Shown here in pieces: positions 55,883-64,000 of a stretch of 64,000 nt of DNA. Made by a program: the position numbers and the translations under genes. The DNA is from Microbacterium nymphoidis. GTDB lineage: Bacteria > Actinomycetota > Actinomycetes > Actinomycetales > Microbacteriaceae. The stretch lies in contig NZ_JAJNOD010000001.1 in assembly GCF_021044885.1 (NCBI RefSeq), forward strand, positions 682,001-746,000, in the 5' to 3' direction. The notes under the pieces were generated by a model. It was not told the DNA's origin. It made no database searches and saw only the letters and a program-made list of their open reading frames with translations. Numbering within the stretch: position 1 is the first letter of the stretch; each line of letters begins with the position of its first letter.

Positions 55883-55899
55883 CACCGCCACCGCACCGA

Positions 55900-56029
55900 C
55901 GACGTCGGCACGAAGAGTTCGCCGGCGAAACCGGCACGAAGGCCTGCCCGCCGACGTCGGCACGAAGACCTCGCCGCCGACGTCGGCACGAAGAGCTCGC
56001 CGACGAAACCGCACGGACATCGTCGTCGG
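55900..56029. repeat. 26-bp intergenic tandem repeat, four full units plus a degenerate fifth
   Basis: Units start at 55900, 55926, 55952, 55978 and 56004. The core is CGACGTCGGCACGAAGA followed by a variable base, CTCGCCG and one base. Units 1, 3 and 4 carry CGACGTCGGC; unit 2 reads CGAAACCGGC and the degraded fifth unit starts CGAAACCGCAC. With the base before it, units 3 and 4 form the self-complementary GCCGACGTCGGC. The period is not a multiple of three, so it is probably non-coding. Confidence 0.85.
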
Positions 56030-56163
56030 GCGCCGTCACGATGCGTCGGTTGCACCCGTCGGGGGCCGGCACTGATACAAACTCGCGCATGAAAAGCCAC
56101 GGACGCGATGGGCCGGTTCGTTCCGACGCGCCCAGCGCACTGTGCGCGAGCGGATGCTCGTAT

Positions 56164-56169
56164 TAGGCT
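56164..56169 (+). promoter_or_regulatory. Putative -10 box of the DUF349 gene
   Basis: TAGGCT in the context TTAGGCTGG, 56 bases before the GTG; AAGGAG precedes the start codon. Confidence 0.45.
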
Positions 56170-56219
56170 GGTGTGGTCCTTTCCGCCTCCACACGGCACA
56201 GCCGCGCAAGGAGTTTCAC

Positions 56220-57941
56220 GTGTCTGCCACAGATTCCGCCAACAACGAGACCCCGGCCACCGAAGCCGCCGACGCCTCTGTCGAGAACGCTTCGCTGGAG
56301 AACGCCCCGCTCGAAGCAGGTGATCAGGCCGAGACCGTCGACACCGATGCGGCAGCTGCCGCCCCTGCCGCCGAAGTTCCCGCAGAAGAGGACGCAGCGC
56401 CCGCCGAGGACGCCACACCCGCGGAAGAGGACGCAGCGCCCGCCGAGGACGCAGCTCCCGCACAAGAGGACGCAGCTCCCGCCGACGCCGCAGTACCCAT
56501 CGAGGACGCCGCACCCGCCGAGGACGCCGCACCCACCGAGGACGCCGCACCCACCGAGGACGCCGCACCCACGGAGGGCTCGTCCTCCAGCGATGCAGCC
56601 CCGGCAGCGGACGCGGCGGGGACCGAGGCCCCCGCCCCCGCACCCGCACCCGGACCGCGCGCTGTGCCGTCCCCGGCATCGATCCGCCCGCGCCCGGTCG
56701 CTCCGGCGGGCTCCGACTCGTCGGAGTTCGGTCGCGCGGAGGCGGACGGAACCGTCTCGGTGCTCGAGGGAGACCAGTGGCGAGTCGTGGGTCAGTACCC
56801 CGACGGGACGCCCGCCGAGGCCCTCGCCTACTTCCGTCGCAAGTTCGACGACCTGGAGTTCAAGGTCCGCAACCTCGAGCAGCGCCACGCCGGTGGCGGC
56901 GCCGCTGCATCCGAGCTCACGGGCCAGTCGCGCCACCTGCTCGGTGAGGTGCGCGGGGCAGACGCCGTCGGTGACCTCCTCGGTCTCGCCGGCCGGCTGG
57001 AGGCACTCATCGCCGCGCTCAGCGAGGCCAGCGCAGAGGAGGCCAAGGCGCAGCGCGAAGCCGTCGCTCAGGCCATCGCCGACCGCACGGTCGTCGTCGA
57101 GAAGGCCGAAGCGCTGGCCGCCCGCGACCCGCAGACGGTGCAGTGGAAGCAGACCTCCGCAGACCTGTCCGCGCTGTTCGACGAGTGGCAGGCTCAGCAG
57201 GCCAACGGCCCGCGCCTGCCGAAGAACACCGCCCAGGAGCTCTGGAAGCGATTCCGCACCGCGCGCAGCACGGTGGAGAAGCACCGCCGCGAGTTCTTCG
57301 CGAAGCTCGATGAGACGCACAAGGCCGCTCGCGATGGCAAGACCAAGCTGGTCGAGCGTGCCGAGGCCCTGGTGGCGCGTGGCGAAGAGGGCATCCCCGC
57401 CTACCGCGCGCTCCTGGACGAGTGGAAGAACGCCGGCCGTGCCGGTCGCAAGGTGGATGACGCACTGTGGGCCCGTTTCAAGGCCGCCGGTGACGCCCTC
57501 TACGGCGCACGCAGCGAGCGAGACGCCGCCGAGCAGGCCGAGTCGCAGCCCCGCATCGAAGCGCGTCAGGCGCTGCTGGTGGAGGCGAAGGCCGTCGCGG
57601 ACGAATCCGACCTGCGCAAGGCCCGCCAGCTTCTCACCGGCATTCAGCGCCGGTGGGATGAGGTCGGTCGCATCTTCCCGCGCGACAAGGAGCGTCAGCT
57701 GGACGATGAGATGCGTCGTATCGAGCAGGCGCTGCGTGCTCGCGAGGATGTCGACTGGAAGAAGAACGACCCGGAGACCCAGGCTCGTGCAGATGGCATG
57801 AACCGTCAGCTGCTCGATGCCATCGAGAAGCTCGAGTCCGAGGTGGCCGCAGCAGAGGCAGCCGGCAACACCAAGAAGGCCGCTGAAGCCCGCGAAGCGC
57901 TGGAGGCGCGCCGTGCATGGCTGAAGGCCATCGGCGGCTGA
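56220..57941 (+). CDS. DUF349 domain protein with long acidic Ala/Glu/Asp/Pro N-terminal region
   Basis: This 573-residue cytoplasmic protein begins at GTG 56220 (AAGGAG seven bases before). Residues about 1-165 are low-complexity and acidic, with EDAAPA/EDAAPT hexapeptide repeats at 55-119. Residues about 165-573 are helical, with DUF349 repeats such as WKQTSADLSALFDEWQAQQ, LWKRFRTARSTVEKHRREFF, LDEWKNAGRAGRKVDDALW and RRWDEVGRIFPRDKERQLD, and a Lys/Glu-rich coiled-coil end. Most actinobacteria have one copy, often near relA. The biochemical role is unknown. Confidence 0.85.
   Translation: MSATDSANNETPATEAADASVENASLENAPLEAGDQAETVDTDAAAAAPAAEVPAEEDAAPAEDATPAEEDAAPAEDAAPAQEDAAPADAAVPIEDAAPAEDAAPTEDAAPTEDAAPTEGSSSSDAAPAADAAGTEAPAPAPAPGPRAVPSPASIRPRPVAPAGSDSSEFGRAEADGTVSVLEGDQWRVVGQYPDGTPAEALAYFRRKFDDLEFKVRNLEQRHAGGGAAASELTGQSRHLLGEVRGADAVGDLLGLAGRLEALIAALSEASAEEAKAQREAVAQAIADRTVVVEKAEALAARDPQTVQWKQTSADLSALFDEWQAQQANGPRLPKNTAQELWKRFRTARSTVEKHRREFFAKLDETHKAARDGKTKLVERAEALVARGEEGIPAYRALLDEWKNAGRAGRKVDDALWARFKAAGDALYGARSERDAAEQAESQPRIEARQALLVEAKAVADESDLRKARQLLTGIQRRWDEVGRIFPRDKERQLDDEMRRIEQALRAREDVDWKKNDPETQARADGMNRQLLDAIEKLESEVAAAEAAGNTKKAAEAREALEARRAWLKAIGG
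56382..56576 (+). repeat. 18-bp coding repeats (EDAAPA/T) in the DUF349 gene
   Basis: Tandem units encode hexapeptides EDAAPA or EDAAPT; the last three copies (GAGGACGCCGCACCCACC type) are nearly identical, indicating recent expansion. Confidence 0.8.
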
Positions 57942-57953
57942 GACCGACGATCT

Positions 57954-57996
57954 GAACGATGAAGCCCTCGCGCCCGGCGCGAGGGCTTCATCGTTC
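57954..57996. terminator. Terminator after the DUF349 gene
   Basis: A 20-bp perfect stem GAACGATGAAGCCCTCGCGC with its reverse complement and a three-base loop starts 13 bases past the stop. It is one of the strongest hairpins in the window. Confidence 0.85.
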
Positions 57997-58060
57997 CTCC
58001 CCAGGGCGACACTGTGGACGCCGAGCGAATCGCGACGCGTTCGCCCGCCACACTCGGGAC

Positions 58061-58585
58061 ATGCCACGGTTCCACTATTTCCCCGGCGACGATCTGAGCA
58101 CCGCAGAACTCAGCGCGGCCTGCCTGGACGGTCACCTCGTCGCCGTGGGCGAGGGCTACATCCCCGCGGATGTTCCGGAGACCTCCTGGATGCGGGCTCG
58201 TTCTCTGGCGCCGGTGCTCGGATCCGACCTCGCCGCCACGCTGAGGACCGCGGCATGGGTGCACGGTGTGATCGACACTCCCCCGGTACGACTGGAGGTG
58301 CAGCGACGCAGCGCGCGACGAGGCAAGATCATCCCCTCACGTCGCCTGTCCTATCGCGATGTTCGCATCCCGTCCGCAGACCTCGACGTCTTCGGCGACG
58401 TCGCGGTGTCCTCCGTCGCCCGGACCATCGCAGACCTCGCACGCGAGGCGCCGGAGGATCCTGCGTTCACGGCTCTTGTCGCCGAGTACCCGTCGGCGCT
58501 GCACGCCGCGGTCACCTGGCTGGACACCCACGCTCACCGGCCCGGCATCCGCGCGGCTCGCGCGCTGCTCCGCCACGCGGCCTGA
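58061..58585 (+). CDS. AbiEi antitoxin-like protein (orphan)
   Basis: This 174-residue protein starts at ATG 58061 (RFHYFPGDDLSTAELSAACL). It resembles the proteins annotated in actinobacteria as AbiEi-family antitoxin-like: a short winged-helix-like N-terminus, then a C-terminal core with RTAAWVHGVIDTPPVRLEV and FGDVAVSSVARTIADLARE. No AbiEii nucleotidyltransferase toxin lies next to it, since its neighbours are DUF349 and convergent relA. It may therefore be a stand-alone regulator. The family assignment is moderate and the function unknown. Confidence 0.6.
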   Translation: MPRFHYFPGDDLSTAELSAACLDGHLVAVGEGYIPADVPETSWMRARSLAPVLGSDLAATLRTAAWVHGVIDTPPVRLEVQRRSARRGKIIPSRRLSYRDVRIPSADLDVFGDVAVSSVARTIADLAREAPEDPAFTALVAEYPSALHAAVTWLDTHAHRPGIRAARALLRHAA

Positions 58586-58587
58586 GC

Positions 58588-58655
58588 GCCGATCGGGTCA
58601 CGCCGATCGGGTCAGCGCGAGGTCACGTCGATCGGGTCAGCCCGAGGTCACGCGG
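58588..58655. repeat. 25-bp repeat duplicating the 3' end of relA
   Basis: On the minus strand GTGACCTCGGGCTGACCCGATCGAC (last codons, stop and beyond) is followed by a near-copy GTGACCTCGCGCTGACC and a third, shortened copy ending CGATCGGC. The protein is unaffected because the stop is in the first unit. Confidence 0.8.
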
Positions 58656-60895
58656 TACACGTCGTACACGCCGTCGATGCGCCGAACCGCGTTCAGCACC
58701 CGATCGAGGTGCACGATATCGCCCATCTCGAACTGGAACCGGCTGAGCGCCAGACGCTCCGTGGTGGTCTGCACCGTGGCCGACAAGATGTTCACGTGGT
58801 GCTCGCTGAGCACGCGGGTGACGTCGGAGAGCAGCCCGGAGCGATCGAGAGCCTCCACCTGGATCTGCACCCGGAAGACGCTCTTCGTCGTCGGTGCCCA
58901 CTCCACCTCGATGAGACGGTCCTTGTCGGCCATGAGGGACTTCACGTTGGTGCAGTCGGCCCGGTGGACGCTGACGCCGCTGCCGCGCGTGACGAATCCC
59001 ACGATCTGGTCTCCCGGAACCGGCGTACAGCACTTGGACAGCTTCACGAGGATGTCCGGGGCGCCGCGCACGAGGACGCCGGAATCGGCGTTACGCGGTG
59101 CGCGGTGGTGGCGCCCCACGGTGGGGAGCTCGATGGGCCCGGTGGTGGTGTCGTCGGCGTTGATGAGCGCCGTCACCTTCTCCAGCACGGACTGCGTGGA
59201 GATGTGCCCCTCACCGACGGCGGCATAGAGCGCGGACACGTCCTCGTAGCGCATGAGGCGCGCGACCTCGGCGAACGACTCCTGGTTCATCAGGCGCTGC
59301 AGGGGAAGATTCTGGCGCCGCATCGCGCGGGCGATCGCCTCCTTGCCCTGTTCGATCGCCTCCTCGCGCCGCTCCTTCGTGAACCAGCCGCGGATCTTGT
59401 TGCGCGCGCGGGAAGACTTGACGAAGGTCAGCCAGTCCTGGCTCGGCCCGGCGTCGGGGTTCTTGGATGTGAAGACCTCGACCACATCGCCGGAGTGCAG
59501 TTCAGACTCGAGCGGGACGAGGCGCCCGTTGACCTTCGCACCCATCGTGCGATTGCCGATCTCGGTGTGCACGGCGTACGCGAAGTCGACCGGCGTGGCA
59601 CCGGCGGGCAGGCCGATCACGCGCCCCTTCGGCGTGAAGACGTAGACCTCCTTGGCACCGATCTCGAACCGCAGCGAGTCCAGGAACTCGCCCGGATCGG
59701 CGGTCTCGGCCTCCCAGTCCGAGATCCGCTTGATCCAGGCCATGTCGGCGTCGCTCGCCTTGACATCACCCTTGCCGCCGCTCATCCGCTCCTTGTACGC
59801 CCAGTGCGCGGCGACGCCGAACTCGGCCTGCTCGTGCATCTCGTGGGTACGGATCTGGATCTCCACCGTACGGCCACCCGGGCCGATCACCGTGGTGTGC
59901 AGCGACTGATACAGGTTGAACTTCGGCGTGGCGATGTAGTCCTTGAAACGGCCGGGAAGCGGAGTCCAACGGGCGTGGATCGCGCCGAGCACCGCGTAGC
60001 AGTCACGCACCGTACCCACCAGCACACGGATGCCGATGAGGTCGTAGATGTCGTCGAAGTCGCGGCCGCGAACGATCATCTTCTGATAGATCGAATACAT
60101 CTGCTTGGGCCGGCCCATGACCTTGCCCTTGATGCGCAGACCGCGCAGGTCCTCATCGACCGCGGCGATCACCTGACGCACATACTGTTCACGCTGCGGC
60201 GTGCGCTGTTTGACCAGGCCCTCGATCTCCGCGTACACCTTGGGGTGCAGGACGGCGAACGAGAGGTCTTCGAGTTCGCTCTTCACCGTTTGCATTCCGA
60301 GGCGGTGTGCCAGCGGTGCGTAGATCTCCAGGGTCTCGGTCGCCTTTTTGGCGGCCTTCTCCGGCGGGACGAACCCCCACGTGCGCGCGTTGTGCAGGCG
60401 GTCTGCCAGCTTGATCATGAGCACCCGGATGTCCTTGGACATCGCCACGATCATCTTGCGGACGGTCTCAGCCTGCGCGGCGTCGCCGTACTTCACCTTG
60501 TCGAGCTTGGTGACGCCGTCCACGAGGAGGGCCACCTCGTCACCGAAGTCGGCGGTCAGCTGCTCCAGGCTGTAGCCGGTGTCCTCAACGGTGTCGTGCA
60601 GCAGGCCAGCCGCGACGGCGCGGGGCCCGAGGCCGAGCTCGGCGAGGATCTGCGCCACGGCCACGGGGTGCGTGATGTATGGCTCGCCGCTCTGCCGCTT
60701 CTGGCCCTCATGCCACTTCGTGGCGGTCGTGTAGGCGCGCTCGACGATCGTGAGGTCTCCGCGCGGATGATGTGATCGCACCGTACGCAGCAGATGCTCG
60801 AGGTCGTCACGACGGACCGACCGGGAGAAGATGCGGGGAACCATCCATCGAAGGCTGCCCGGCTGATGCGATGCAGGGGGAAGCGTCTCAGTCAC
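58637..60895 (-). CDS. relA: Bifunctional (p)ppGpp synthetase/hydrolase (RelA/SpoT)
   Basis: This 752-residue stringent-response enzyme has an HD hydrolase domain ([16 protein letters not shown]; the His100-Asp101 pair in [12 protein letters not shown]), a synthetase domain with [20 protein letters not shown], a TGS domain ([19 protein letters not shown]), a zinc-finger/helical part with [18 protein letters not shown], and a C-terminal ACT domain. An intact HD plus the RxKD motif (RFKD) marks a bifunctional Rel as the single actinobacterial RSH. The GTG start has GGAGGTG upstream. Confidence 0.97.
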   Translation of the reverse strand: MTETLPPASHQPGSLRWMVPRIFSRSVRRDDLEHLLRTVRSHHPRGDLTIVERAYTTATKWHEGQKRQSGEPYITHPVAVAQILAELGLGPRAVAAGLLHDTVEDTGYSLEQLTADFGDEVALLVDGVTKLDKVKYGDAAQAETVRKMIVAMSKDIRVLMIKLADRLHNARTWGFVPPEKAAKKATETLEIYAPLAHRLGMQTVKSELEDLSFAVLHPKVYAEIEGLVKQRTPQREQYVRQVIAAVDEDLRGLRIKGKVMGRPKQMYSIYQKMIVRGRDFDDIYDLIGIRVLVGTVRDCYAVLGAIHARWTPLPGRFKDYIATPKFNLYQSLHTTVIGPGGRTVEIQIRTHEMHEQAEFGVAAHWAYKERMSGGKGDVKASDADMAWIKRISDWEAETADPGEFLDSLRFEIGAKEVYVFTPKGRVIGLPAGATPVDFAYAVHTEIGNRTMGAKVNGRLVPLESELHSGDVVEVFTSKNPDAGPSQDWLTFVKSSRARNKIRGWFTKERREEAIEQGKEAIARAMRRQNLPLQRLMNQESFAEVARLMRYEDVSALYAAVGEGHISTQSVLEKVTALINADDTTTGPIELPTVGRHHRAPRNADSGVLVRGAPDILVKLSKCCTPVPGDQIVGFVTRGSGVSVHRADCTNVKSLMADKDRLIEVEWAPTTKSVFRVQIQVEALDRSGLLSDVTRVLSEHHVNILSATVQTTTERLALSRFQFEMGDIVHLDRVLNAVRRIDGVYDVYRVTSG

Positions 60896-60924
60896 CTGCT
60901 CACCTCCTGCTGCGTTCAGATAAT

Positions 60925-60962
60925 CCTACGGCGTGCGCGGCTGCAGCCGCGCACGCCGTAGG
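60925..60962. terminator. Perfect 38-bp palindrome terminating secF
   Basis: CCTACGGCGTGCGCGGC, TGCA-centred, then its exact complement: 17 bp of stem with a four-base loop. It lies 16 bases past the secF stop and just upstream of relA, both on the minus strand. It should end the yajC-secD-secF message. Confidence 0.85.
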
Positions 60963-60978
60963 CAGTGCTGTGTATCGA

Positions 60979-61992
60979 TCAGGCGACGTCTGCGTCGCGC
61001 TCCCGCGCGCGGGCCACCTTCGCGTCGTGCGACTTGATCTTGGGCTCGTTCTCGCGGAACAGCGAGTACAGCGGCGCAGCCACGAACAGCGTCGAGTACG
61101 CCGCCACGATGATTCCCACCGTGATCGACAGTGAGATGTCGGCGAGCGTCTGTGCGCCGAGGCCAAGAGCACCGATGAAGAGAATCGCAGCCACCGGGAG
61201 GACCGCCACCACCGAGGTGTTGATGGAGCGGATCAGCGTCTGGTTCACACCGAGGTTCACCGACTCGCCGAACGTGCGGTGCGAGGCCGATCCCTGCTCG
61301 GATGTGGTTTCCCGGATCTTGTCGAACACGACGGTGGTGTCGTAGAGCGAGTAGCCGAGGATGGTCAGGAAGCCGATCACGGCCGCGGGCGAGATCTCGA
61401 AGCCGCACAGCGCGTACACGCCGAAGGTGATCACGAGCACGTCGAGCAGACCGATGATCGCCGCGGCCGACATCTTCCACGTACGGAAGTAGAGGGCGAG
61501 GATCACGAAGGCGAGGGCGAGGAAGATGCCCAGGCCCCACAACGACTGACGCGTGACGTCCGCACCCCAGCTCGCGCCGACCGTCGAGGAGGACACCTCT
61601 CCGGCGTCCACTCCGTAGGCAGTCGCCAGCGCGGCGCTGATCTGGTTCACCGGGGACGAGCCGTCGGTGGTCTCCGCATCAATCGCCTCTGTCTGGACAC
61701 GGATTCCGTCCGATCCGACGGTGGTGACCTTCGTGGCCACGTCACCCGCGATGGAGTGAACCGCCTCGGTGGCCTTGGCCTGGTCGAGGTTCTCGGCGGC
61801 CACTCCGCTGACGGTGAACTGCGTGCCACCGGTGAACTCCATCGAGAACTGCGGCGGACGGATGAACACCACGAGGATGGACGCCAGCACCAGGAGTCCG
61901 GCGACCAGGAACCACAGGTTCCGCTTGCCGACGAAGGGGACGCTGGTCTTGCCGGTGTAGAGATCGTTACCGAGCTGGTTCATCGAGGCCAT
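60979..61992 (-). CDS. secF: Protein translocase subunit SecF
   Basis: This 337-residue membrane protein has six predicted helices and a first extracytoplasmic loop. SMEFTGGTQFTV is the D/G-rich motif of the SecD/SecF porter family. LDVLVITFGVYAL and FLTILGYSLYDTTVVFDKIRE in the later helices are strongly conserved. With SecD it uses the proton motive force to help complete protein export. The ATG overlaps the secD stop as TGATG; an ATG three codons later is possible. Confidence 0.96.
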   Translation of the reverse strand: MASMNQLGNDLYTGKTSVPFVGKRNLWFLVAGLLVLASILVVFIRPPQFSMEFTGGTQFTVSGVAAENLDQAKATEAVHSIAGDVATKVTTVGSDGIRVQTEAIDAETTDGSSPVNQISAALATAYGVDAGEVSSSTVGASWGADVTRQSLWGLGIFLALAFVILALYFRTWKMSAAAIIGLLDVLVITFGVYALCGFEISPAAVIGFLTILGYSLYDTTVVFDKIRETTSEQGSASHRTFGESVNLGVNQTLIRSINTSVVAVLPVAAILFIGALGLGAQTLADISLSITVGIIVAAYSTLFVAAPLYSLFRENEPKIKSHDAKVARARERDADVA

Positions 61993-63743
61993 CAGGCGTC
62001 GCCTCCCTTCGAGTCGGAGCCGTTTCGGGCGGCGAGCGCCTCCGCTTGCTTGCGTTCGGCGATGGTCTGCCGGCGCGCGGCCTCACCCCTGCTCTTCGCG
62101 TCGCGCGCGGCCTTGCCACGCACGGAGGTGGTGGTCTCAACCGCCTTGAACTGCGCGCGTCCCGCGTACACGGCGCCCAGCGCCTCGGAGTTCATGCCCG
62201 AAAGGGTGTGACCGTTGCCGAAGAACCGGGTGCGGGCCAGCAGTTGCATGACGGGGTGCGTAAAGAGCACGAAGATCAGGATGTCGATCAGAGTGGTCAG
62301 ACCGAGCGTGAACGCGAAGCCCTTCACCGTGGCGTCGGCGAGGATGTACAGCACCACGGCGCAGAGGATGTTGATCGACTTCGAGATGTAGATGGTCCGC
62401 TTGGCGCGGTCCCAGCCGTCCTCCACGGCGGCGGTGACGGACTTGCCGTCTCGCAGCTCGTCTCGGATGCGTTCGAAGTAGACGATGAACGAGTCCGCTG
62501 TGAATCCGATCGTGACGATCAGACCCGCCACACCGGCCAGCGAGAGGCGGAAGCCCATGCGCCAGGCCAGGATGCACAGCACGATGTAGGTGATCACGGC
62601 CATCACGGCCAGCGATGCGATGATCACGAAGCCGAGAGCGCGGTAGGACAGCAGGGAGTACAGCGCGACGAGGCCGAGACCGATGAGGGCGGCGATCAGG
62701 CCGATCTGCAGCTGCTGCGTGCCGAGCGTGGCCGAAATGACCTGGTTCGACTGGACGCTGAACGACAGCGGCAGCGCACCGAACTTCAGCTGGTCGGCGA
62801 GGACTTTGGAGGTCTCCTGGGTGAAGGTGCCCGAGATCTGGGGGCGGCCGTCGGAGATGATTCCGTTCATCGTGGGAGCCGAGATCACTTCACCGTCGAC
62901 CACGAAGGCGAAGCGGTTGCGCTGAGTGTCGCCCGCGGTGGTGTATCCGTACAGACGCTTGCTCACCTCGGCGAACTTGCTGGCGCCGTCGCCGTTGAAG
63001 TTCAGCTGGACGATCCAGAGACCGCGCTGCTGGTCGTAGCCGTTGCTGGCGTCGGTGATCTCGTTTCCGGTGAGCTCCACCGGTCCGAGGATGTACTTCT
63101 GCTGCTGGGCGACCGCGACCGGATCGTCCTTGTCGGCCACGTCGCAGGTGACCAGCGGCTGGTCCTTCGGCGCGTTCGAGAGGTCGGCCGGCTTGGAGCA
63201 GTCGTACGCGAGGAACTCGGCCTGCAGCTTCGGCGTGATCCAGCTGTTGTCGGAGCCGTCGGTCGGCGAGGCCGTCGGCGTCGCCTCCAGCGTGGGGTCG
63301 GCCGGATCGGGCGTTGCCTTGCCGTCCTCACCGATGGAGGTCGTTGCGGCGCCGGTGGCGAGCAGCACGGAGCGGAGCTCCATCTGCGCGCTCGATTCGA
63401 TACGGGCCCGCTGCGCGTCATCGAGCTTGCCGGGCACGGCCACCACGATGTTCGAGTTGCCCTCGGTGGTCACCTCGGCCTCACCCACACCGGACGCGTC
63501 GACACGCTGGCGGATGATCGTCACGGCCTGGTTCATCTGCTCGGAGCTCGGCTCACCGCTTTCGGTGTTGGCCTTGAGGATCACCTGCGTACCGCCCTGG
63601 AGGTCCAGCGCGAGCTCAGGCGTCCACGAGCTCTTCTCGAAGGCGTAGACGCCCAGCGAGTTGATGCCGAACAATACGGCGATGATGGCGAGGAGTCCGA
63701 TCAGTGCACGCCATGCGTGCCGGACGGGCGTTGATGTGGCCAC
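61992..63743 (-). CDS. secD: Protein translocase subunit SecD
   Basis: This 583-residue RND-like protein has one N-terminal helix, a large extracytoplasmic domain (LDLQGGTQVILKAN at its start) and five C-terminal helices with VTIGFTADSFIVYFERIRDEL and TLGLTTLIDILIFVLFTHP. A basic cytoplasmic tail (about 40 residues, rich in Arg, Ala, Glu) extends the C-terminus. The start is GTG. Confidence 0.96.
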   Translation of the reverse strand: MATSTPVRHAWRALIGLLAIIAVLFGINSLGVYAFEKSSWTPELALDLQGGTQVILKANTESGEPSSEQMNQAVTIIRQRVDASGVGEAEVTTEGNSNIVVAVPGKLDDAQRARIESSAQMELRSVLLATGAATTSIGEDGKATPDPADPTLEATPTASPTDGSDNSWITPKLQAEFLAYDCSKPADLSNAPKDQPLVTCDVADKDDPVAVAQQQKYILGPVELTGNEITDASNGYDQQRGLWIVQLNFNGDGASKFAEVSKRLYGYTTAGDTQRNRFAFVVDGEVISAPTMNGIISDGRPQISGTFTQETSKVLADQLKFGALPLSFSVQSNQVISATLGTQQLQIGLIAALIGLGLVALYSLLSYRALGFVIIASLAVMAVITYIVLCILAWRMGFRLSLAGVAGLIVTIGFTADSFIVYFERIRDELRDGKSVTAAVEDGWDRAKRTIYISKSINILCAVVLYILADATVKGFAFTLGLTTLIDILIFVLFTHPVMQLLARTRFFGNGHTLSGMNSEALGAVYAGRAQFKAVETTTSVRGKAARDAKSRGEAARRQTIAERKQAEALAARNGSDSKGGDA

Positions 63744-63767
63744 GGAGTCGGGTCAGCTTTCTCGAAA

Positions 63768-63786
63768 CGCCTCAGTCGTTGAGGCG
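63768..63786 (-). terminator. Short hairpin between yajC and secD
   Basis: CGCCTCA-ACGAC-TGAGGCG on the minus strand, followed by TTTCGAG, sits in the 49-base gap. It could be a weak terminator or attenuator that lowers secD relative to yajC. Confidence 0.4.
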
Positions 63787-63792
63787 GCGGAA

Positions 63793-64000
63793 TCAGTGCT
63801 TGTCGTTGCCTTCGAGACGGCGGCGCGTCTCCTCAGCGGTCTCGATGCGCGGAGCGTCTTCGCCGTCGGCGGCGGGCGGGGTCAGCGAGGAGGCGTCGTC
63901 CGGGACCTCGACGTCCTCGTAGTGCTCCACCTCAGCAGTCTCGTCGGGCTCGACGTCGGAGGGCGTGATGATGCGCGCGATCGCCTGCGTGTGGACGCGG
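63793..64000 (-). CDS. yajC: Preprotein translocase subunit YajC (partial, C-terminal part)
   Basis: Only the last 69 residues are visible; the start is beyond the right edge. The first part reads HTQAIARIITPSDVEPDE, then a highly acidic tail (VEHYEDVEVPDDASS) and EETRRRLEGNDKH at the end. The position directly upstream of secD-secF identifies YajC, which associates with SecDF. The acidic tail alone would not be diagnostic. Confidence 0.75.
   Translation of the reverse strand, partial: RVHTQAIARIITPSDVEPDETAEVEHYEDVEVPDDASSLTPPAADGEDAPRIETAEETRRRLEGNDKH

Larger units (their letters stand above)
55883..56219. other. 337-base intergenic region with tandem repeats and the DUF349 promoter
   Basis: No credible gene is visible. 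The left part (55900 to about 56029) is a 26-bp tandem repeat. The right part holds the DUF349 promoter (TAGGCT at 56164) and ribosome site. No obvious terminator for the upstream gene is present unless the repeat itself, which contains the palindrome GCCGACGTCGGC, serves as one. Confidence 0.7.

Noticed and set aside
55900-56029. Possible CRISPR array
   Set aside because: The 26-bp units abut each other with no unique spacers and no cas genes are present; it is a simple tandem repeat.

Overview
This window is a high-GC, gene-dense chromosomal segment of an actinobacterium, most probably Microbacteriaceae and close to Microbacterium. The main reasons are the gene order (secD-secF-relA, rarA, rpsD, alaS-ruvX-mltG-aro, pyrR-pyrB-pyrC-carAB-pyrF, rpoZ-metK-priA-fmt, his-trp-lgt-gltBD-pyk), a small HGxxPAAW-type membrane protein and a Trp-associated membrane protein in the trp cluster, a PriA that has lost its helicase motifs, and a guanylate kinase fused to an actinobacterial integration-host-factor domain. 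I see no insertion sequence, prophage, CRISPR array, rRNA or plasmid feature.

Layout. 1-434: start of a response-regulator gene and a tRNA-Leu, both on the minus strand. 503-3486: thiamine synthesis and salvage operon thiM-thiE-thiD/tenA behind a TPP riboswitch. 3488-4952: a small membrane protein and a calcium/proton antiporter. 5032-35891: about 31 kb of minus-strand genes only. Read in transcription order from the right these are pyrR-pyrB-pyrC-(PH-like protein)-carA-carB-pyrF-(mIHF)gmk, rpoZ, metK-priA-fmt-rsmB-rpe, hisE-hisG-hisF-hisI-(Trp membrane protein), (HGxxPAAW)-trpC-trpB-trpA, lgt, gltB-gltD and pyk. 35995-39868: a Rieske/metallo-beta-lactamase protein, thrC and a YdcF-type protein. 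40054-41591: aroQ-efp-nusB. 41644-44407: four accessory genes (GrpB-like, alpha/beta hydrolase, GNAT, tandem PhnB/VOC) that interrupt the shikimate cluster. 44487-52758: alaS-ruvX-mltG-aroE-aroC-aroK-aroB. 52817-55308: small membrane protein, rpsD and rarA. 55466-58585: a Pro/Ser/Thr-tailed membrane protein, a 26-bp tandem repeat, a DUF349 protein and an AbiEi-like protein. 58637-64000: relA/spoT, secF, secD and the end of yajC.

Functionally the window supplies pyrimidine synthesis, most of the shikimate, tryptophan and histidine steps encoded here, ammonia assimilation (GOGAT), thiamine, SAM, translation (alaS, fmt, efp, rpsD), stringent response and Sec export. trpE is not in its usual place between hisI and the Trp membrane protein.

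No clearly new system is evident; most genes are core metabolism. The points most worth a second look are regulatory and architectural: a textbook PyrR-binding hairpin over the pyrR ribosome binding site, a set of start codons placed 6-7 bases after a TAnnnT box (probable leaderless genes, including a divergent pair), a Rieske/MBL protein whose domain order is the reverse of CMP-sialic-acid hydroxylase, the mIHF-Gmk fusion, and a 26-bp intergenic tandem repeat.
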